Numbered from the stretch's first letter, positions 18,184-28,135 are shown. The stretch: DNA of 64,000 nucleotides from Maricaulis sp048270265 (GCF_048270265.1 NZ_JBLWTD010000001.1:248001-312000); one strand, 5' to 3'. Numbers and translations: made by a program. The notes: generated by a model not told the origin, from the sequence alone.

Positions 18184-20463
18184 ATGCCTTCAGATACCCC
18201 GTACAGTGCCGACAGCCAGCTCGATATCGACGCGCTCGTCTTTCACAACAAGCCGACGCCGGGCAAGCTGGCGATCGCCTCGACCAAGCCGATGTCGACC
18301 CAGCGTGACCTGGCTCTGGCCTATTCGCCGGGCGTTGCAGCGCCGGTGCGGGCGATCGCGGCGGATCCTGATGCGGTCTACGACTACACGTCCAAGGGCA
18401 ATATGGTCGCTGTCGTCTCCAACGGCACCGCCATTCTCGGCCTCGGCAATCTCGGGCCGCGCGCCTCGAAGCCGGTGATGGAAGGCAAGGCAGTGCTGTT
18501 CAAGCGCTTCGCCGATATCGACGCGGTGGATATCCAGATCGACTATACCGATCCGGACGAGTTCATTGCCTGTGTACGCGGCTTCGGTGACACGTTTGGC
18601 GGGATCAATCTGGAAGATATCAAGTCGCCGGAGTGTTTCGAGATCGAACGGCGTCTGCGTGAATTGCTCGATATCCCGGTCTTCCACGACGACCAGCATG
18701 GCACCGCGATCATCGCGACGGCGGGGTTGATCAATGCCTGCGATATTACCGGCCGCAAGCTGGAGGACACCAAGGTCGTTCTGTGCGGCGCCGGCGCCGC
18801 CGGGCTGTCGGTGCTCGAGCTGATCGAATCGATTGGCGTGCGCAAGGAAAACACCATCGTCGTCGATATCGAGGGCGTGGTTTATGAAGGTCGTGAGGGG
18901 CTGCACGAACGTCTCGCCAAGCATGCGGTCAAGACCGAGGCGCGCACGCTGGCCGAAGCGGCTGTCGGGGCCGATGTCCTGCTGGGCCTGTCGGCGGCGG
19001 GTGTATTCACCAAGGATATCATCGCCAGCCTGGCGCCTGATCCGATTGTTTTCGCCATGGCCAATCCAACTCCGGAAATCACCCCGGAAGAGGTCAAGTC
19101 GGTGCGCGATGATGTCATCATGGCGACGGGCCGGTCGGATTATCCCAACCAGGTCAATAATGTCCTCGGCTTCCCCTATATTTTCCGCGGTGCGCTCGAT
19201 GTCCGCGCCCGTACCATCAATGAGGAAATGAAGATCGCTGCTGCCCGGGCCCTTGCCGCCCTGGCGCGCGAGGATGTGCCGGACGAGGTCGCGATCGCCT
19301 ACAAGGGCGAACGGCTGCAATACGGCCGCAATTACATCATCCCGTCGCCCTTTGATCCGCGTCTGATCTCCTGGGTCCCGCCCTTCGTCGCCAAGGCGGC
19401 GGTGGAGAGCGGTGTCGCCCGTCTGCCCTTCGCGGAGGGCGTCAACTACACCCACACGCTGGCACGCCGTCTCGACCCCACGGCGGCGCTGCAACAGCGT
19501 GTCGCGGCCTCGATCCAGGCCGAGCAGAAGACGATTGTGTTTGCCGAGGGTGAGGAGCCGTCGGTGATCCGCGCCGCGCACGCCTTCCAGTCCCAGGGGC
19601 TGGGCCGGGCTATCCTGGTGGCGCGCGAGGACATTGCGCTGGGCAATATGCGCGAACTGGGGATCCCCGCCGGGTCGCTGGAAATCTGCAATGCCCGCCT
19701 GTCCGAGCACAATTCGGAATATGCCGACTTCCTGTATGGGCGGCTGCAGCGCAAGGGGTATCTGCGCCGCGATGTCCAGCGTCTGGTCAATAATGACCGC
19801 AATGTCTTCTCTGCCTGCATGCTGAAGATGGGCCAGGCCGATGGCATGGTCACCGGCGTGACACGCCATTCCAATGTCGTGATGCGCGATGTGAAACTGG
19901 CTCTCGAGCCGGCCGAGGGCGGGCGCGCGGTCGGTATCGCTGCGGCCGTCTCGCGCGGGCGCACCCTGATTATCGGGGATATCAGTGTCACCGAATTCCC
20001 CGACGCCCAGGCGCTGGCCGAGATTGCCGTGGCCACGGCCAATTCCTCGCGCCGCCTCGGGATGACGCCGCATCTGGCCTTCCTGTCCTATTCAAGCTTC
20101 GGCAATCCGCCGGGCGAGCGTTCGGAAAAGATCCAGCACGCCGTGCGCATTCTCGACGGGCTCGGTGTCGATTTCGAATATGAGGGCGAGATGGCGGCCG
20201 ATATCGCCCTCGATCCGGATCATCACGAGCTCTACCCGTTCTCGCGGCTCACCGAGGCTGCGAACATCCTGATCATGCCGGCAGTCCATTCCGCCTCGAT
20301 CGCGGTGCGTCTGCTCAAGGCAGCCGGAGGTGCGACGGTGATCGGTCCGATGCTGGTGGGGCTGGAAAAACCGGTCCAGATCGCCCGGCTGGGCGCTTCG
20401 GTGACCGATATCGTCAACCTGGCGAGCATCGCCGCCTATGATCTCAACAAGCCCACCGCATAG
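18184..20463 (+). CDS. maeB: NADP-type malic enzyme with phosphotransacetylase-like domain
   Basis: Oxidatively decarboxylates malate to pyruvate. The 759 residues comprise the malic N-terminal domain (LAIASTKPMSTQRDLALAYSPGVA), the NAD-binding domain (KVVLCGAGAAGLSVLEL, FAMANPTPEITPEE) and a C-terminal PTA-like domain from about residue 430 (TIVFAEGEEPSVIRAA, MGQADGMVTG, AVHSASIAVRLLKAAGG). The PTA-like part is a regulatory domain in this family and lacks acetyl transfer. Length and order match alphaproteobacterial MaeB/Tme. The ATG follows AAGGTT. It is single, in front of a MATE gene. Confidence 0.93.
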   Translation: MPSDTPYSADSQLDIDALVFHNKPTPGKLAIASTKPMSTQRDLALAYSPGVAAPVRAIAADPDAVYDYTSKGNMVAVVSNGTAILGLGNLGPRASKPVMEGKAVLFKRFADIDAVDIQIDYTDPDEFIACVRGFGDTFGGINLEDIKSPECFEIERRLRELLDIPVFHDDQHGTAIIATAGLINACDITGRKLEDTKVVLCGAGAAGLSVLELIESIGVRKENTIVVDIEGVVYEGREGLHERLAKHAVKTEARTLAEAAVGADVLLGLSAAGVFTKDIIASLAPDPIVFAMANPTPEITPEEVKSVRDDVIMATGRSDYPNQVNNVLGFPYIFRGALDVRARTINEEMKIAAARALAALAREDVPDEVAIAYKGERLQYGRNYIIPSPFDPRLISWVPPFVAKAAVESGVARLPFAEGVNYTHTLARRLDPTAALQQRVAASIQAEQKTIVFAEGEEPSVIRAAHAFQSQGLGRAILVAREDIALGNMRELGIPAGSLEICNARLSEHNSEYADFLYGRLQRKGYLRRDVQRLVNNDRNVFSACMLKMGQADGMVTGVTRHSNVVMRDVKLALEPAEGGRAVGIAAAVSRGRTLIIGDISVTEFPDAQALAEIAVATANSSRRLGMTPHLAFLSYSSFGNPPGERSEKIQHAVRILDGLGVDFEYEGEMAADIALDPDHHELYPFSRLTEAANILIMPAVHSASIAVRLLKAAGGATVIGPMLVGLEKPVQIARLGASVTDIVNLASIAAYDLNKPTA

Positions 20464-20552
20464 CGGCTATTCACGCTGAAGTGACCTCTACCGGGTGCAG
20501 ACAAGTCCGGGACAATCTATCTAACATCGCCTGCGCGTTGGAAGGGTGACAC

Positions 20553-21977
20553 ATGGCCGGACGGACAGCACACGACATGACGCAGGGTCCGGTTTTCGGG
20601 CACGTCCTGCGCATGCTCGTGCCGATGAGTTTCGGTATTCTCGCCATGATGCTGGTGGGCATTGTGGATACCTACTGGGTGGGAACCCTCGGTACGGCGC
20701 AGCAGGCTGCGGTGCAGATGAGTTTTCCCGTCACCATGCTGGTGATGAGCGTCTCGATCGGCCTGGGGGCCGGGGCTGTTTCGGCGGTTTCACGTGCGGC
20801 CGGCCGCAAGGATGCCAGTTCGATCCCGCGCATCGCCACCGACGCCATGACGCTCTCACTGCTTTCGGTCGGCGCGGTGTCCACGCTGGGTATCATCTTC
20901 GTGGAGCCGATCTTCCGCGCCCTCGGCGCCAGCGCCACCATGTTGCCGCATGTTGTCGACTACATGACGGTCTGGTTCGGCGGCATCGTCCTGATCGTCG
21001 GCCCGATGGTGGCGAGCAATATCCTGCGCGCGCTGGGCAATGCGCTTGTGCCAAGCCTGATGATGATCGCAGCTGCCGTATTCAATCTGATCCTTGATCC
21101 GATTTTCATCCTCGATGATGTCTTCGGCCTGTTTCCCGGCCTGGGCTGGGGCGTGTCCGGTGCGGCACTGGCGACGGTGGCTGCCAACGCTCTGACCTTC
21201 GCCATGGTCGGCTGGTATCTGGTGTTCAAGGAAAAGCTGATCGATTTCGGCTGGAGCGATCTCGGCGAGGTCTGGCATCACTGGCGCGATATCGCCCGGG
21301 TCGGCCTGCCAGCCAGCATCTCCAATATCTTCAACCCGATCGCGATGACGGTCGCGATGAGCGGACTGGCCATGGCACGCTTTGGCGATGCCGCGGTGGC
21401 GGCGCTGGGCGTGGCGGGCCGGATCGAGGCCTTCGCCATCGTGCCGCTGTTCGCGCTATCGGCCAGTATCGGCGCCGTGACGGGCCAGAATGGTGGCGGC
21501 GACCGGCTCGACCGTGTTCGCGAGGCCTTCCGCTCCAGCTTCCTGTTCTGCATCGGCTGGAGCCTGGCGATCGCGATCGTGCTCTGGCTCTGCGCCGGTC
21601 TGCTCGCGGGCGCCTTCCTGCCCAGCGAGGCGGGCCAGGCAACGGCGGTCTTCTACTGGCGCATCGTGCCGCTGACGATTGCCGGCTATGGCATCACCAT
21701 TGCGGCGAGCGCCGGTTTCAATGGTCTCGGCCGGCCCGGCCATGGCATGGCGATCACCGCCGGCCGCGCCCTTGGCCTGATGGTGCCTGGCGTGCTGCTC
21801 GGCGCGTACTGGCTTGATGCGCCTGAGGGTGTGATCTGGGGCGTGGCCTTCGCCAACATCACGGCGGGCGTTCTAGCCGGGCTCTATGTCCTGACCCGCG
21901 CGCCGATGACGGCCAAGCACGGCAAGGCGCGCAAAATGCCGGCGGCACCGGTGAGGGCGGCCGAGGACGCGTCCTAG
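20553..21977 (+). CDS. MATE family efflux transporter
   Basis: A 474-residue inner-membrane antiporter with about twelve hydrophobic segments. The N-terminal half starts MTQGPVFGHVLRMLVPMSFGILAMM and contains the family patterns GIVDTYWVGTLG and NAL.PSLMMIAAAVFNLILDPIFI; the second half repeats the arrangement. MATE proteins expel cationic drugs or metabolites using Na+ or H+. The ATG follows GGAAGGG. The stop overlaps the 3' end of the convergent methyltransferase gene by 4 bp. Substrate cannot be told from sequence. Confidence 0.9.
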   Translation: MAGRTAHDMTQGPVFGHVLRMLVPMSFGILAMMLVGIVDTYWVGTLGTAQQAAVQMSFPVTMLVMSVSIGLGAGAVSAVSRAAGRKDASSIPRIATDAMTLSLLSVGAVSTLGIIFVEPIFRALGASATMLPHVVDYMTVWFGGIVLIVGPMVASNILRALGNALVPSLMMIAAAVFNLILDPIFILDDVFGLFPGLGWGVSGAALATVAANALTFAMVGWYLVFKEKLIDFGWSDLGEVWHHWRDIARVGLPASISNIFNPIAMTVAMSGLAMARFGDAAVAALGVAGRIEAFAIVPLFALSASIGAVTGQNGGGDRLDRVREAFRSSFLFCIGWSLAIAIVLWLCAGLLAGAFLPSEAGQATAVFYWRIVPLTIAGYGITIAASAGFNGLGRPGHGMAITAGRALGLMVPGVLLGAYWLDAPEGVIWGVAFANITAGVLAGLYVLTRAPMTAKHGKARKMPAAPVRAAEDAS

Positions 21978-22582
21978 CGCCGCACCAGCACGCCCGCCAG
22001 TTCTGGCTTGCCCTTCAGGGATGGATGCGGCCAGGCGACGAAATCCTCGTCATCGGGCCAGATCCAGCGTTCGGCCGGGAAGAGCTCATGCATCGCGTCC
22101 AGGGCACAGCCATAGGGCGGTCCGCCCGGCACGTCCTTTTGCATGAAGAGCGCGAGCAAATGCCCGCCCGGCTTCAGCCATTCACACAGCGCGCGCTCGT
22201 AATCGACGCGCAGGCGCGGCGGGATGGCGCACAGGAAGGTCTGCTCATAGACCCGGTCATAGGGGGCATCCGGCCGGTGGGCGAGGACATCGCCCTCGAG
22301 CAGGGTCGCCTCATGACCGCCCGCCTCGAGCGCCTGGCGCTGGAAGGCGAGGGCGGTGGCCGATAGGTCGGCGCCGGTGACATCAAGCCCGCACCCGGCG
22401 AGGAAGGCGAGTTCCGGCGAACGGCCGCAGCCGGGAATGATGACCCGTGTTCCCGGTTCAAGCTCTCCGGCCCGCATCCAGGCCAGCATGCCCGGATGCA
22501 GTTCCTGCCGCTCCCAGGGCGTGTCATCGGCGACAAAGCGGTTTTCCCAGTCGAAGCTGGTGCGTTCGGGTTCTTCGGTCAT
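21974..22582 (-). CDS. TPMT-family SAM-dependent methyltransferase
   Basis: A class I methyltransferase of 202 residues. The start FDWENRFVADDTPWERQELHPGM follows the thiopurine methyltransferase pattern, and SAM motif I reads VIIPGCGRSPELAFLA, followed by VTGADLSATAL. Later YDRVYEQTFLCAIPP and LKPGGHLLALFM agree with the family. Bacterial members methylate thiols, selenium or tellurium compounds, or halides. The actual substrate is unknown. It converges on the MATE gene with a 4-bp overlap of stop codons. Confidence 0.82.
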   Translation of the reverse strand: MTEEPERTSFDWENRFVADDTPWERQELHPGMLAWMRAGELEPGTRVIIPGCGRSPELAFLAGCGLDVTGADLSATALAFQRQALEAGGHEATLLEGDVLAHRPDAPYDRVYEQTFLCAIPPRLRVDYERALCEWLKPGGHLLALFMQKDVPGGPPYGCALDAMHELFPAERWIWPDDEDFVAWPHPSLKGKPELAGVLVRR

Positions 22583-22668
22583 TCGGGCGCTCCCTGCCTG
22601 ACCACCGATGGCCGGCGGCGTTCAAGCGCCTAGCTAGGGGAAAGACGGGGCCCGGTGCAAGCGGCCGG

Positions 22669-23526
22669 TCAGGCGCGGGCGTATTGCAGCCGGGGGAGCT
22701 CGTCATCCGATGCGGTCCCGGCATGGCCGTGCAGGGGCAGGACATCGGGAGAGAGGTGCGCCGGACTCGCCTGCTTCATGTCGCGGATGGTGGCGATCAG
22801 CACGGTGGCGCCATTGTGCGAGACGGGGGTGATGATGGCGTCGTGGATTTCAAAACGGTCCGGATCGGCGAATTGCAGGATCATCGGAAAGCGCAGGGAT
22901 TCCTCGATCCGGAGTTTGAAATTGCGGGCGTAGGCTTCAATATTGGTCGCGGTCCACAACCGCTCGGCATGGGCGTTGCGGCTGAGGAATTCACCATTGG
23001 GCATCGTGATCACGACTGCATCGCCGCAGGCCTCGAAATATTTGCGATAAAGCGCGTGCATTTCCTGCACCTGGCCCTGGCGCAGGCGCGCTGCGCTGGC
23101 GCGTTCCAGCGTACGGACCATCACCGATCCGAGCGTCTGAAGCGTTTCCAGCGACTTGACCAGCGCATCCTCGCCGCCGGAGGCAAAGGTACGGCCGATG
23201 ATCTCTGAATTGTCGCAACCCGACAGGATGATGATCGGCACCAGCCGGGCGCTGTGCAGGCCGGCGATGTCGGCTTCAATCGTGGTTGCGTCCGGGAGAC
23301 CGAGATCGAGCAGGATGATGTCGTAGGCTGTGCCGGCGAGGGCTTCACGGCCCGCTGCGAGGGATTTTACCCGGTGCAGCTGGACGTCACCCGGGTAGGT
23401 ATTGCGCACAAAATGCTCGATCAGCAGCGCGTCGCAATTCATGTCCTCGATGTGGAGCACATTCACAGCAGCCGAGACTGGTGTTGGATTGTCGGTTGTA
23501 TTCCTGGTCAAAGTCCCAAACCCCAA
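22669..23526 (-). CDS. Response regulator with REC and PAS domains
   Basis: A 285-residue protein. The receiver domain (about residues 22-140) has the acidic pair in HIEDMN, the phospho-acceptor in ILLDLGLPD and the conserved Lys in EDALVKS. A PAS-like domain (about 160-255) starts ALYRKYFEACGDAVVITMPNG. There is no DNA-binding, GGDEF or kinase output, so it probably works by protein contacts within a phosphorelay. The start is uncertain: TTG at 23526, TTG at 23511 and GTG at 23466 are all possible. No partner kinase gene lies nearby. Confidence 0.75.
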   Translation of the reverse strand: MGFGTLTRNTTDNPTPVSAAVNVLHIEDMNCDALLIEHFVRNTYPGDVQLHRVKSLAAGREALAGTAYDIILLDLGLPDATTIEADIAGLHSARLVPIIILSGCDNSEIIGRTFASGGEDALVKSLETLQTLGSVMVRTLERASAARLRQGQVQEMHALYRKYFEACGDAVVITMPNGEFLSRNAHAERLWTATNIEAYARNFKLRIEESLRFPMILQFADPDRFEIHDAIITPVSHNGATVLIATIRDMKQASPAHLSPDVLPLHGHAGTASDDELPRLQYARA

Positions 23527-23804
23527 GCTTGTTCAATGGCCTCATCTCGCGGGGGCATGGTTAATGAAAGCTTGAACCGGAATTGCCCCCGAAGCGGACC
23601 GCGGTGCCGAAAACGGCGGGCAATGCTGTGGGGGCAGGGCGTAAGGGCATGATCTGCCGGTCCGGGTGACAGGCGGATATATTATGAGGGGGACTGCAAG
23701 CGCCGCCGCGCGGCTCCCGGCCGCTCCGTCAGGCACATGGCACCGCGAGGCGATATTGACGACGCCGCTGCAACCGCTAGATATGCGCTCACTATCAACC
23801 TCAT

Positions 23805-23889
23805 GCGGATGTGGCGGAACTGGTAGACGCGCCAGATTTAGGTTCTGGTGCCGCAAGGCGTGGGGGTTCGATTCCCTCCATCCGCACCA
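23805..23889 (+). tRNA. tRNA-Leu (anticodon TAG)
   Basis: An 85-nt cloverleaf. The acceptor GCGGATG pairs with CATCCGC, a class II long variable arm follows the anticodon stem, and the anticodon loop contains TAG between CCAGA and TCTGG. The T arm GGGGGTTCGATTCCCTC precedes an encoded CCA. It is followed directly by a tRNA-flanking repeat region. Confidence 0.95.
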
Positions 23890-23890
23890 G

Positions 23891-24041
23891 CCTTCGCTCG
23901 CTGCGCGAGCTTCGGCTGGGCAGGCCCAACGCTAAATCGAGCGAAGGCTGTCCCGCCGCAGCCTTGGCGAAGGCGGACTTGCTCCGACGTTCCTCCAGTT
24001 ATCACAGCGCCCTTGTTGCGCGAGCTTCGGCTGGGCAGGCC
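23891..24041. repeat. Repeat region 3' of tRNA-Leu
   Basis: A 24-bp sequence occurs identically at 23903-23926 and 24018-24041; its core is CGAGCTTCGGCTGGGCAGG. Between the copies, AGCGAAGGCTGTC and GGCGAAGGCGGAC resemble the DNA 3' of the chromosomal tRNA-Val end at 44196-44290. The 357 bp from the tRNA to tig hold no gene. The element seems to be a family linked to tRNA 3' ends. Confidence 0.6.
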
Positions 24042-24246
24042 ATGCTTTGATCGTGCAAACTTGCGCCATCTGGCTCTCAATCCGCCCCGGAATCTCGTGA
24101 TTTCACCCCCTGATCCGCCCTTCCGGCGCTGATCCGCACCGGCAAGCCGCTTCGCAGCGTTGCGCAGCGTGAATCGGCGTGACATAACGCGCGCTCGAAT
24201 TTTACTGCGGATTTGTCCGCCTCCACAGCAATGCCAGGGCTAACCC

Positions 24247-25743
24247 ATGAACGTCACCGAGAAAGCCGCCGAAGGCTTGAGCCGCACTTATGAGATCGTC
24301 TTTGCTGCAGACGATCTGCAAGCTCGCCTGGACGCGAAGATCCAGGAGATCCGTCCTGAAGTCCGCCTGAAGGGCTTCCGCCCCGGCAAGGTGCCGACCA
24401 GCCATATCCGCCGCATGTTCGGCGAGTCGATCATGGGCGACATGCTCAATGAACTGGTGCCCGAAACCACGCAGAAGACCCTTGATGAGCGCAAGCTGCG
24501 CCCGGCCTCGCAGCCGGAAATCAAGGTGGTCAGCGATGCCAAGGAAGTCACGTCCGGCAAATCTGATTTCGTGTTCGAGATCAGCCTCGAGATCATGCCT
24601 GAATTTGATCCGGCCGATGCGTCCAAGCTGAAGGTCTCGCGCCCGGTGATCGAGGTCTCTGACGAGGAAGTCGACGACGCCCTGGCCAAGCTGGCCGATG
24701 AGAGCCGTGAATTTGCACCGAAAAAGGGCAAGGCTGCCAAGGCCGAGAATGGCGATATCGTCGTGATCGATTTTGTCGGCAAGATCGACGGCGTTGCCTT
24801 TGAAGGCGGTTCCGCTGAGGACAGCCGCGTCGGTCTCGGCGATGGCGCCTTTATTCCGGGCTTTGAAGAACAGCTTGTCGGCGCCAAGGCCGGCGAAGAG
24901 CGCACTGTCACCGTCACTTTCCCGGCCGAGTACCAGGCCAAGCATCTGGCCGGCAAGGAAGCCGTCTTCGACGTCACCGTGAAGGCCGTCGAAGCGCCGC
25001 AGGACTCCAAGATTGATGACGAGCTGGCCAAGCGCCTCGGCCTGTCCGATCTCGACGCCCTGAAGGACGCCCTCCGGAAGCGTTTCGCCGGTGAGCATGC
25101 CGCCCAGTCGCGTCTGAAGGTGAAGCGCGCCGTGCTGGACCAGCTCGACGAAGCCCATGATTTCGACCTGCCTCCGAAAATGCTCGAAGCCGAATTCGAG
25201 AATATCTGGCGCGAAGTGGCCCATGCCATCGAGCACGGCCATCTCGAGGACGAAGACAAGGACAAGAGCGAAGACGAGCTGAAGGCTGAATATCGCGGCA
25301 TTGCCGAGCGCCGCGTGCGCCTCGGTCTGGTGCTGGCCGAGATCGGCAATCGCAACAAGCTCGACGTCACCCAGGAAGAGCTCTCCCGCGCGATCAACCA
25401 GGAAGCCATGCGCTATCCGGGTCAGGAGCGTCAGGTGGTGGAATTCTACCAGAAAAATCCGGGCGCCGTCGCCCAGGTTCGCGCCCCGATCTATGAAGAG
25501 AAGGTCGTCGACTACATCCTCGAGCTCGCCGATGTCACCGATGTGCCGGTGACCCGCGAAGAGCTCTATGCCGATGACGACGAGACGCCAGCGGCCAAGC
25601 CAGCGGCGAAAAAGAAGGCTCCGGCCAAGAAAAAGCCGGCGGCCAAGGCTGCAGCGAAGGCTGACGAAAAGCCTGCTGCCAAGAAGCCTGCCGCCAAGAA
25701 GGCACCGGCAAAGAAGAAGCCTGCTGCCAAGAAAGACGCCTGA
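24247..25743 (+). CDS. tig: Trigger factor, ribosome-bound chaperone and prolyl isomerase
   Basis: Binds nascent chains at the ribosome exit. The 498 residues show the N-terminal ribosome-binding domain with the signature GFRPGKVP, the FKBP-type isomerase domain (NGDIVVIDFVGKIDGVAFEGG, about residues 170-250) and the helical C-terminal substrate domain. The last 50 residues are a Lys/Ala/Pro-rich tail of repeated KKPAAK units, an extension common in alphaproteobacteria. A strong terminator follows. It heads the tig-clpP-clpX-lon block, a conserved arrangement for protein quality control. Confidence 0.95.
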   Translation: MNVTEKAAEGLSRTYEIVFAADDLQARLDAKIQEIRPEVRLKGFRPGKVPTSHIRRMFGESIMGDMLNELVPETTQKTLDERKLRPASQPEIKVVSDAKEVTSGKSDFVFEISLEIMPEFDPADASKLKVSRPVIEVSDEEVDDALAKLADESREFAPKKGKAAKAENGDIVVIDFVGKIDGVAFEGGSAEDSRVGLGDGAFIPGFEEQLVGAKAGEERTVTVTFPAEYQAKHLAGKEAVFDVTVKAVEAPQDSKIDDELAKRLGLSDLDALKDALRKRFAGEHAAQSRLKVKRAVLDQLDEAHDFDLPPKMLEAEFENIWREVAHAIEHGHLEDEDKDKSEDELKAEYRGIAERRVRLGLVLAEIGNRNKLDVTQEELSRAINQEAMRYPGQERQVVEFYQKNPGAVAQVRAPIYEEKVVDYILELADVTDVPVTREELYADDDETPAAKPAAKKKAPAKKKPAAKAAAKADEKPAAKKPAAKKAPAKKKPAAKKDA

Positions 25744-25767
25744 TCCATCGGGCCTGATGATGAAAAC

Positions 25768-25801
25768 AGCGCCGGTGTGGCTTCACACCGGCGCTTTTTT
25801 A
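25768..25801 (+). terminator. Rho-independent terminator after tig
   Basis: A perfect 12-bp stem AGCGCCGGTGTG / CACACCGGCGCT with loop GCTT is followed by TTTTTT. It separates tig from clpP. Confidence 0.93.
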
Positions 25802-25931
25802 TACCCGGCGCATCGCACCTCGCGCTGCAGCCTGCGGCTTGCGTGTCTCGGCAACGCCCGCAATAGTTCGAACCTCGCGCGTGAAGAGAATCGTCCCCAT
25901 ATAGGCGGGGCGATGGCCCAAGGAGCTTGAT

Positions 25932-26561
25932 ATGCAGAATCCCGAGGATGTGATGATGAATCTGGTTCCGATGGTGGTGGAACAGACCAGCCGGGGCGAA
26001 CGCGCCTTCGACATCTACTCCCGCCTGCTCAAGGAACGGATCATCTTCATCACCGGTCCGATCGAGGATCACATGGCCAGCCTGATCGTGGCCCAGCTGC
26101 TCTTCCTCGAATCCGAGCACCCGAAAAAAGAGATTTCCATCTACATCAATTCGCCCGGCGGCGTGGTTTCCGCGGGTCTGGCGATCTATGACACGATGCA
26201 ATACATCCGCAGCCCGGTGTCGACGATGTGCATGGGCATGGCGGCCTCGATGGGTTCGCTGCTGCTGACCGCCGGTCATCCGGACATGCGCTATGCGACC
26301 CCGAATGCGCGGATCATGGTGCACCAGCCATCGGGCGGTTTCCGTGGCCAGGCTTCGGATATCGAACGCCATGCGGCTGACATCCAGAAGATCAAACGCC
26401 GGTTGAACGAAATTTACGTGAAACACACCGGTCGGACATATGATGAGATTGAACAGGCGCTCGACCGCGACAATTTCATGTCGGCGGATGAGGGCAAGGA
26501 ATTCGGCCTGGTCGATCACGTTTATGCCAAGCGGATCGATCCGGACAATCCGGAGGCCTGA
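25932..26561 (+). CDS. clpP: ATP-dependent Clp protease proteolytic subunit
   Basis: A 209-residue serine protease forming the tetradecameric chamber that works with ClpX. Catalytic Ser lies in GMAASMGSLLL and His in ARIMVHQPSGG; the oxyanion segment is INSPGGVVSAGLAIYDTM. The ATG follows AAGGAG. A CCCCATATA element at 25895-25903 resembles a heat-shock (sigma-32) -10 box, but no clear CTTGAA -35 at proper spacing was found. It is followed at 157 bp by clpX. Confidence 0.96.
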   Translation: MQNPEDVMMNLVPMVVEQTSRGERAFDIYSRLLKERIIFITGPIEDHMASLIVAQLLFLESEHPKKEISIYINSPGGVVSAGLAIYDTMQYIRSPVSTMCMGMAASMGSLLLTAGHPDMRYATPNARIMVHQPSGGFRGQASDIERHAADIQKIKRRLNEIYVKHTGRTYDEIEQALDRDNFMSADEGKEFGLVDHVYAKRIDPDNPEA

Positions 26562-26717
26562 TCCTGATCGGAAACAGCAGGCTGGCTTGAACCAGACTGT
26601 CGCGATATGGTCGAATTAGCAGACGCGGAAACCTTTCGCTAAAGTTCGGCCTTGATGTTGCAGGACTGAACACATTACGGCGATCGACGAGATAGCCGGG
26701 CTTGAAATGGAGCGGAC

Positions 26718-27989
26718 ATGAGTAAGACCACAGGCGGCGACGCCGAGTCCAAGAACACGCTGTACTGCTCCTTCTGCGGCAAGAGCCAGCACGAGGTGCG
26801 CAAGCTGATCGCAGGACCGACGGTCTTTATCTGCGATGAGTGCGTCGAACTGTGCATGGACATCATCCGCGAAGAGAACAAATCCTCGCTGGTGAAATCC
26901 AAGGAAGGCGTGCCGCCGCCCAAGGAAATCTTTGACGTTCTGAATGATTATGTGATCGGCCAGTCGCACGCCAAGCGCGTGCTCGCGGTCGCGGTCCACA
27001 ATCACTACAAGCGCCTCAATCACGCCAGCCAGAATTCCGATGTCGAACTGGCCAAGTCCAACATCCTGCTGATCGGCCCGACCGGTTGCGGCAAGACGCT
27101 GCTGGCCCAGACGCTGGCGCGCATCCTCGATGTGCCCTTCACGATGGCCGACGCAACGACCCTGACCGAGGCCGGCTATGTCGGCGAGGATGTCGAGAAC
27201 ATCGTTCTCAAGCTTCTCCAGTCCGCCGATTACAATGTCGAGCGGGCCCAGCGCGGCATCGTCTATATCGATGAGATCGACAAGATTTCGCGCAAGTCCG
27301 ACAATCCGTCCATCACCCGCGATGTTTCGGGTGAGGGCGTGCAGCAGGCCTTGCTGAAGATCATGGAAGGCACGGTTGCCTCCGTGCCGCCGCAGGGCGG
27401 GCGCAAGCATCCGCAGCAGGAATTCCTGCAGGTCGACACCACCAATATCCTGTTCGTGGTCGGCGGTGCCTTCTCCGGTCTCGACAAGGTGATCTCGCAA
27501 CGCGGCCAGGGCTCCTCGATCGGCTTCGGTGCCGATGTGCGTGAGCCCGATGTCCGCCGCACCGGCGATATCCTGCGCATGGTCGAGCCTGATGATCTCC
27601 TGCGTTTCGGCCTGATCCCTGAATTCGTCGGTCGTCTGCCGGTCATCGCGACCCTGGAAGACCTTGACGAGGACGCCCTGGTCCAGATCCTGACCGAACC
27701 GAAGAACGCTCTGGTGAAGCAGTATCAGCGCTTGTTCGACATGGAAGGCGTTGGCCTGACCTTCACCGAGGATGCGCTGAAGCAGATCGCCAAGCGCGCC
27801 ATCCTGCGCAAGACCGGTGCCCGCGGGCTGCGGTCGATCATGGAGGGCATCCTGCTCGAGACCATGTTCGATCTGCCTTCGATGGACGGGGTCGAAGAGA
27901 TCGTCGTCAACGCCGAAGTTGTCGAGGGCAATGCCAAGCCATTGCTGATCTATGCCGAACGCAAAGACGATAAGCGCACGGGTGCTTGA
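26718..27989 (+). CDS. clpX: ATP-dependent Clp protease ATPase subunit ClpX
   Basis: A hexameric unfoldase that delivers substrates to ClpP. The 423 residues start with the C4 zinc-binding domain (YCSFCGKSQ and FICDECVELC). The AAA+ module has Walker A GPTGCGKTLLAQ, Walker B IVYIDEIDKI, the pore loop GYVGED and sensor 2 ARGLRSI. Length and order are standard. In Caulobacter relatives ClpXP drives the cell cycle by degrading CtrA. The ATG follows GGAGCGG. Confidence 0.96.
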   Translation: MSKTTGGDAESKNTLYCSFCGKSQHEVRKLIAGPTVFICDECVELCMDIIREENKSSLVKSKEGVPPPKEIFDVLNDYVIGQSHAKRVLAVAVHNHYKRLNHASQNSDVELAKSNILLIGPTGCGKTLLAQTLARILDVPFTMADATTLTEAGYVGEDVENIVLKLLQSADYNVERAQRGIVYIDEIDKISRKSDNPSITRDVSGEGVQQALLKIMEGTVASVPPQGGRKHPQQEFLQVDTTNILFVVGGAFSGLDKVISQRGQGSSIGFGADVREPDVRRTGDILRMVEPDDLLRFGLIPEFVGRLPVIATLEDLDEDALVQILTEPKNALVKQYQRLFDMEGVGLTFTEDALKQIAKRAILRKTGARGLRSIMEGILLETMFDLPSMDGVEEIVVNAEVVEGNAKPLLIYAERKDDKRTGA

Positions 27990-27993
27990 CGTC

Positions 27994-28031
27994 GCCGCCT
28001 CGCATCGCCACCTGTTGGCGTAAGAGGCGGC
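27994..28031. other. Hairpin downstream of clpX
   Basis: GCCGCCTC (27994-28001) pairs with GAGGCGGC (28024-28031), with an inner GCCA/TGGC stem. No T run follows, so it is an imperfect terminator or mRNA 3' structure between clpX and lon. Confidence 0.5.
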
Positions 28032-28135
28032 CACCCGGCTGCCACTAGTTTTCACCCGTCGGCGTCGGGCCGAACCGGATCAGGACTGCCTGTCCTGTTC
28101 TGGCGCGCCGGCAAGCGGGTGCGCATGGAGCATAT

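Noticed and set aside
18190..20073. 627-codon minus-strand frame opposite maeB
   Set aside because: Shadow of the malic enzyme gene with no recognisable motif.
23838..24185. 115-codon minus-strand frame across tRNA-Leu
   Set aside because: It runs through a tRNA and repeat DNA; not a gene.
25895..25903. Heat-shock promoter of clpP
   Set aside because: The CCCCATATA box is suggestive, but no CTTGAA -35 stands at the right distance, so it was not listed as a feature.
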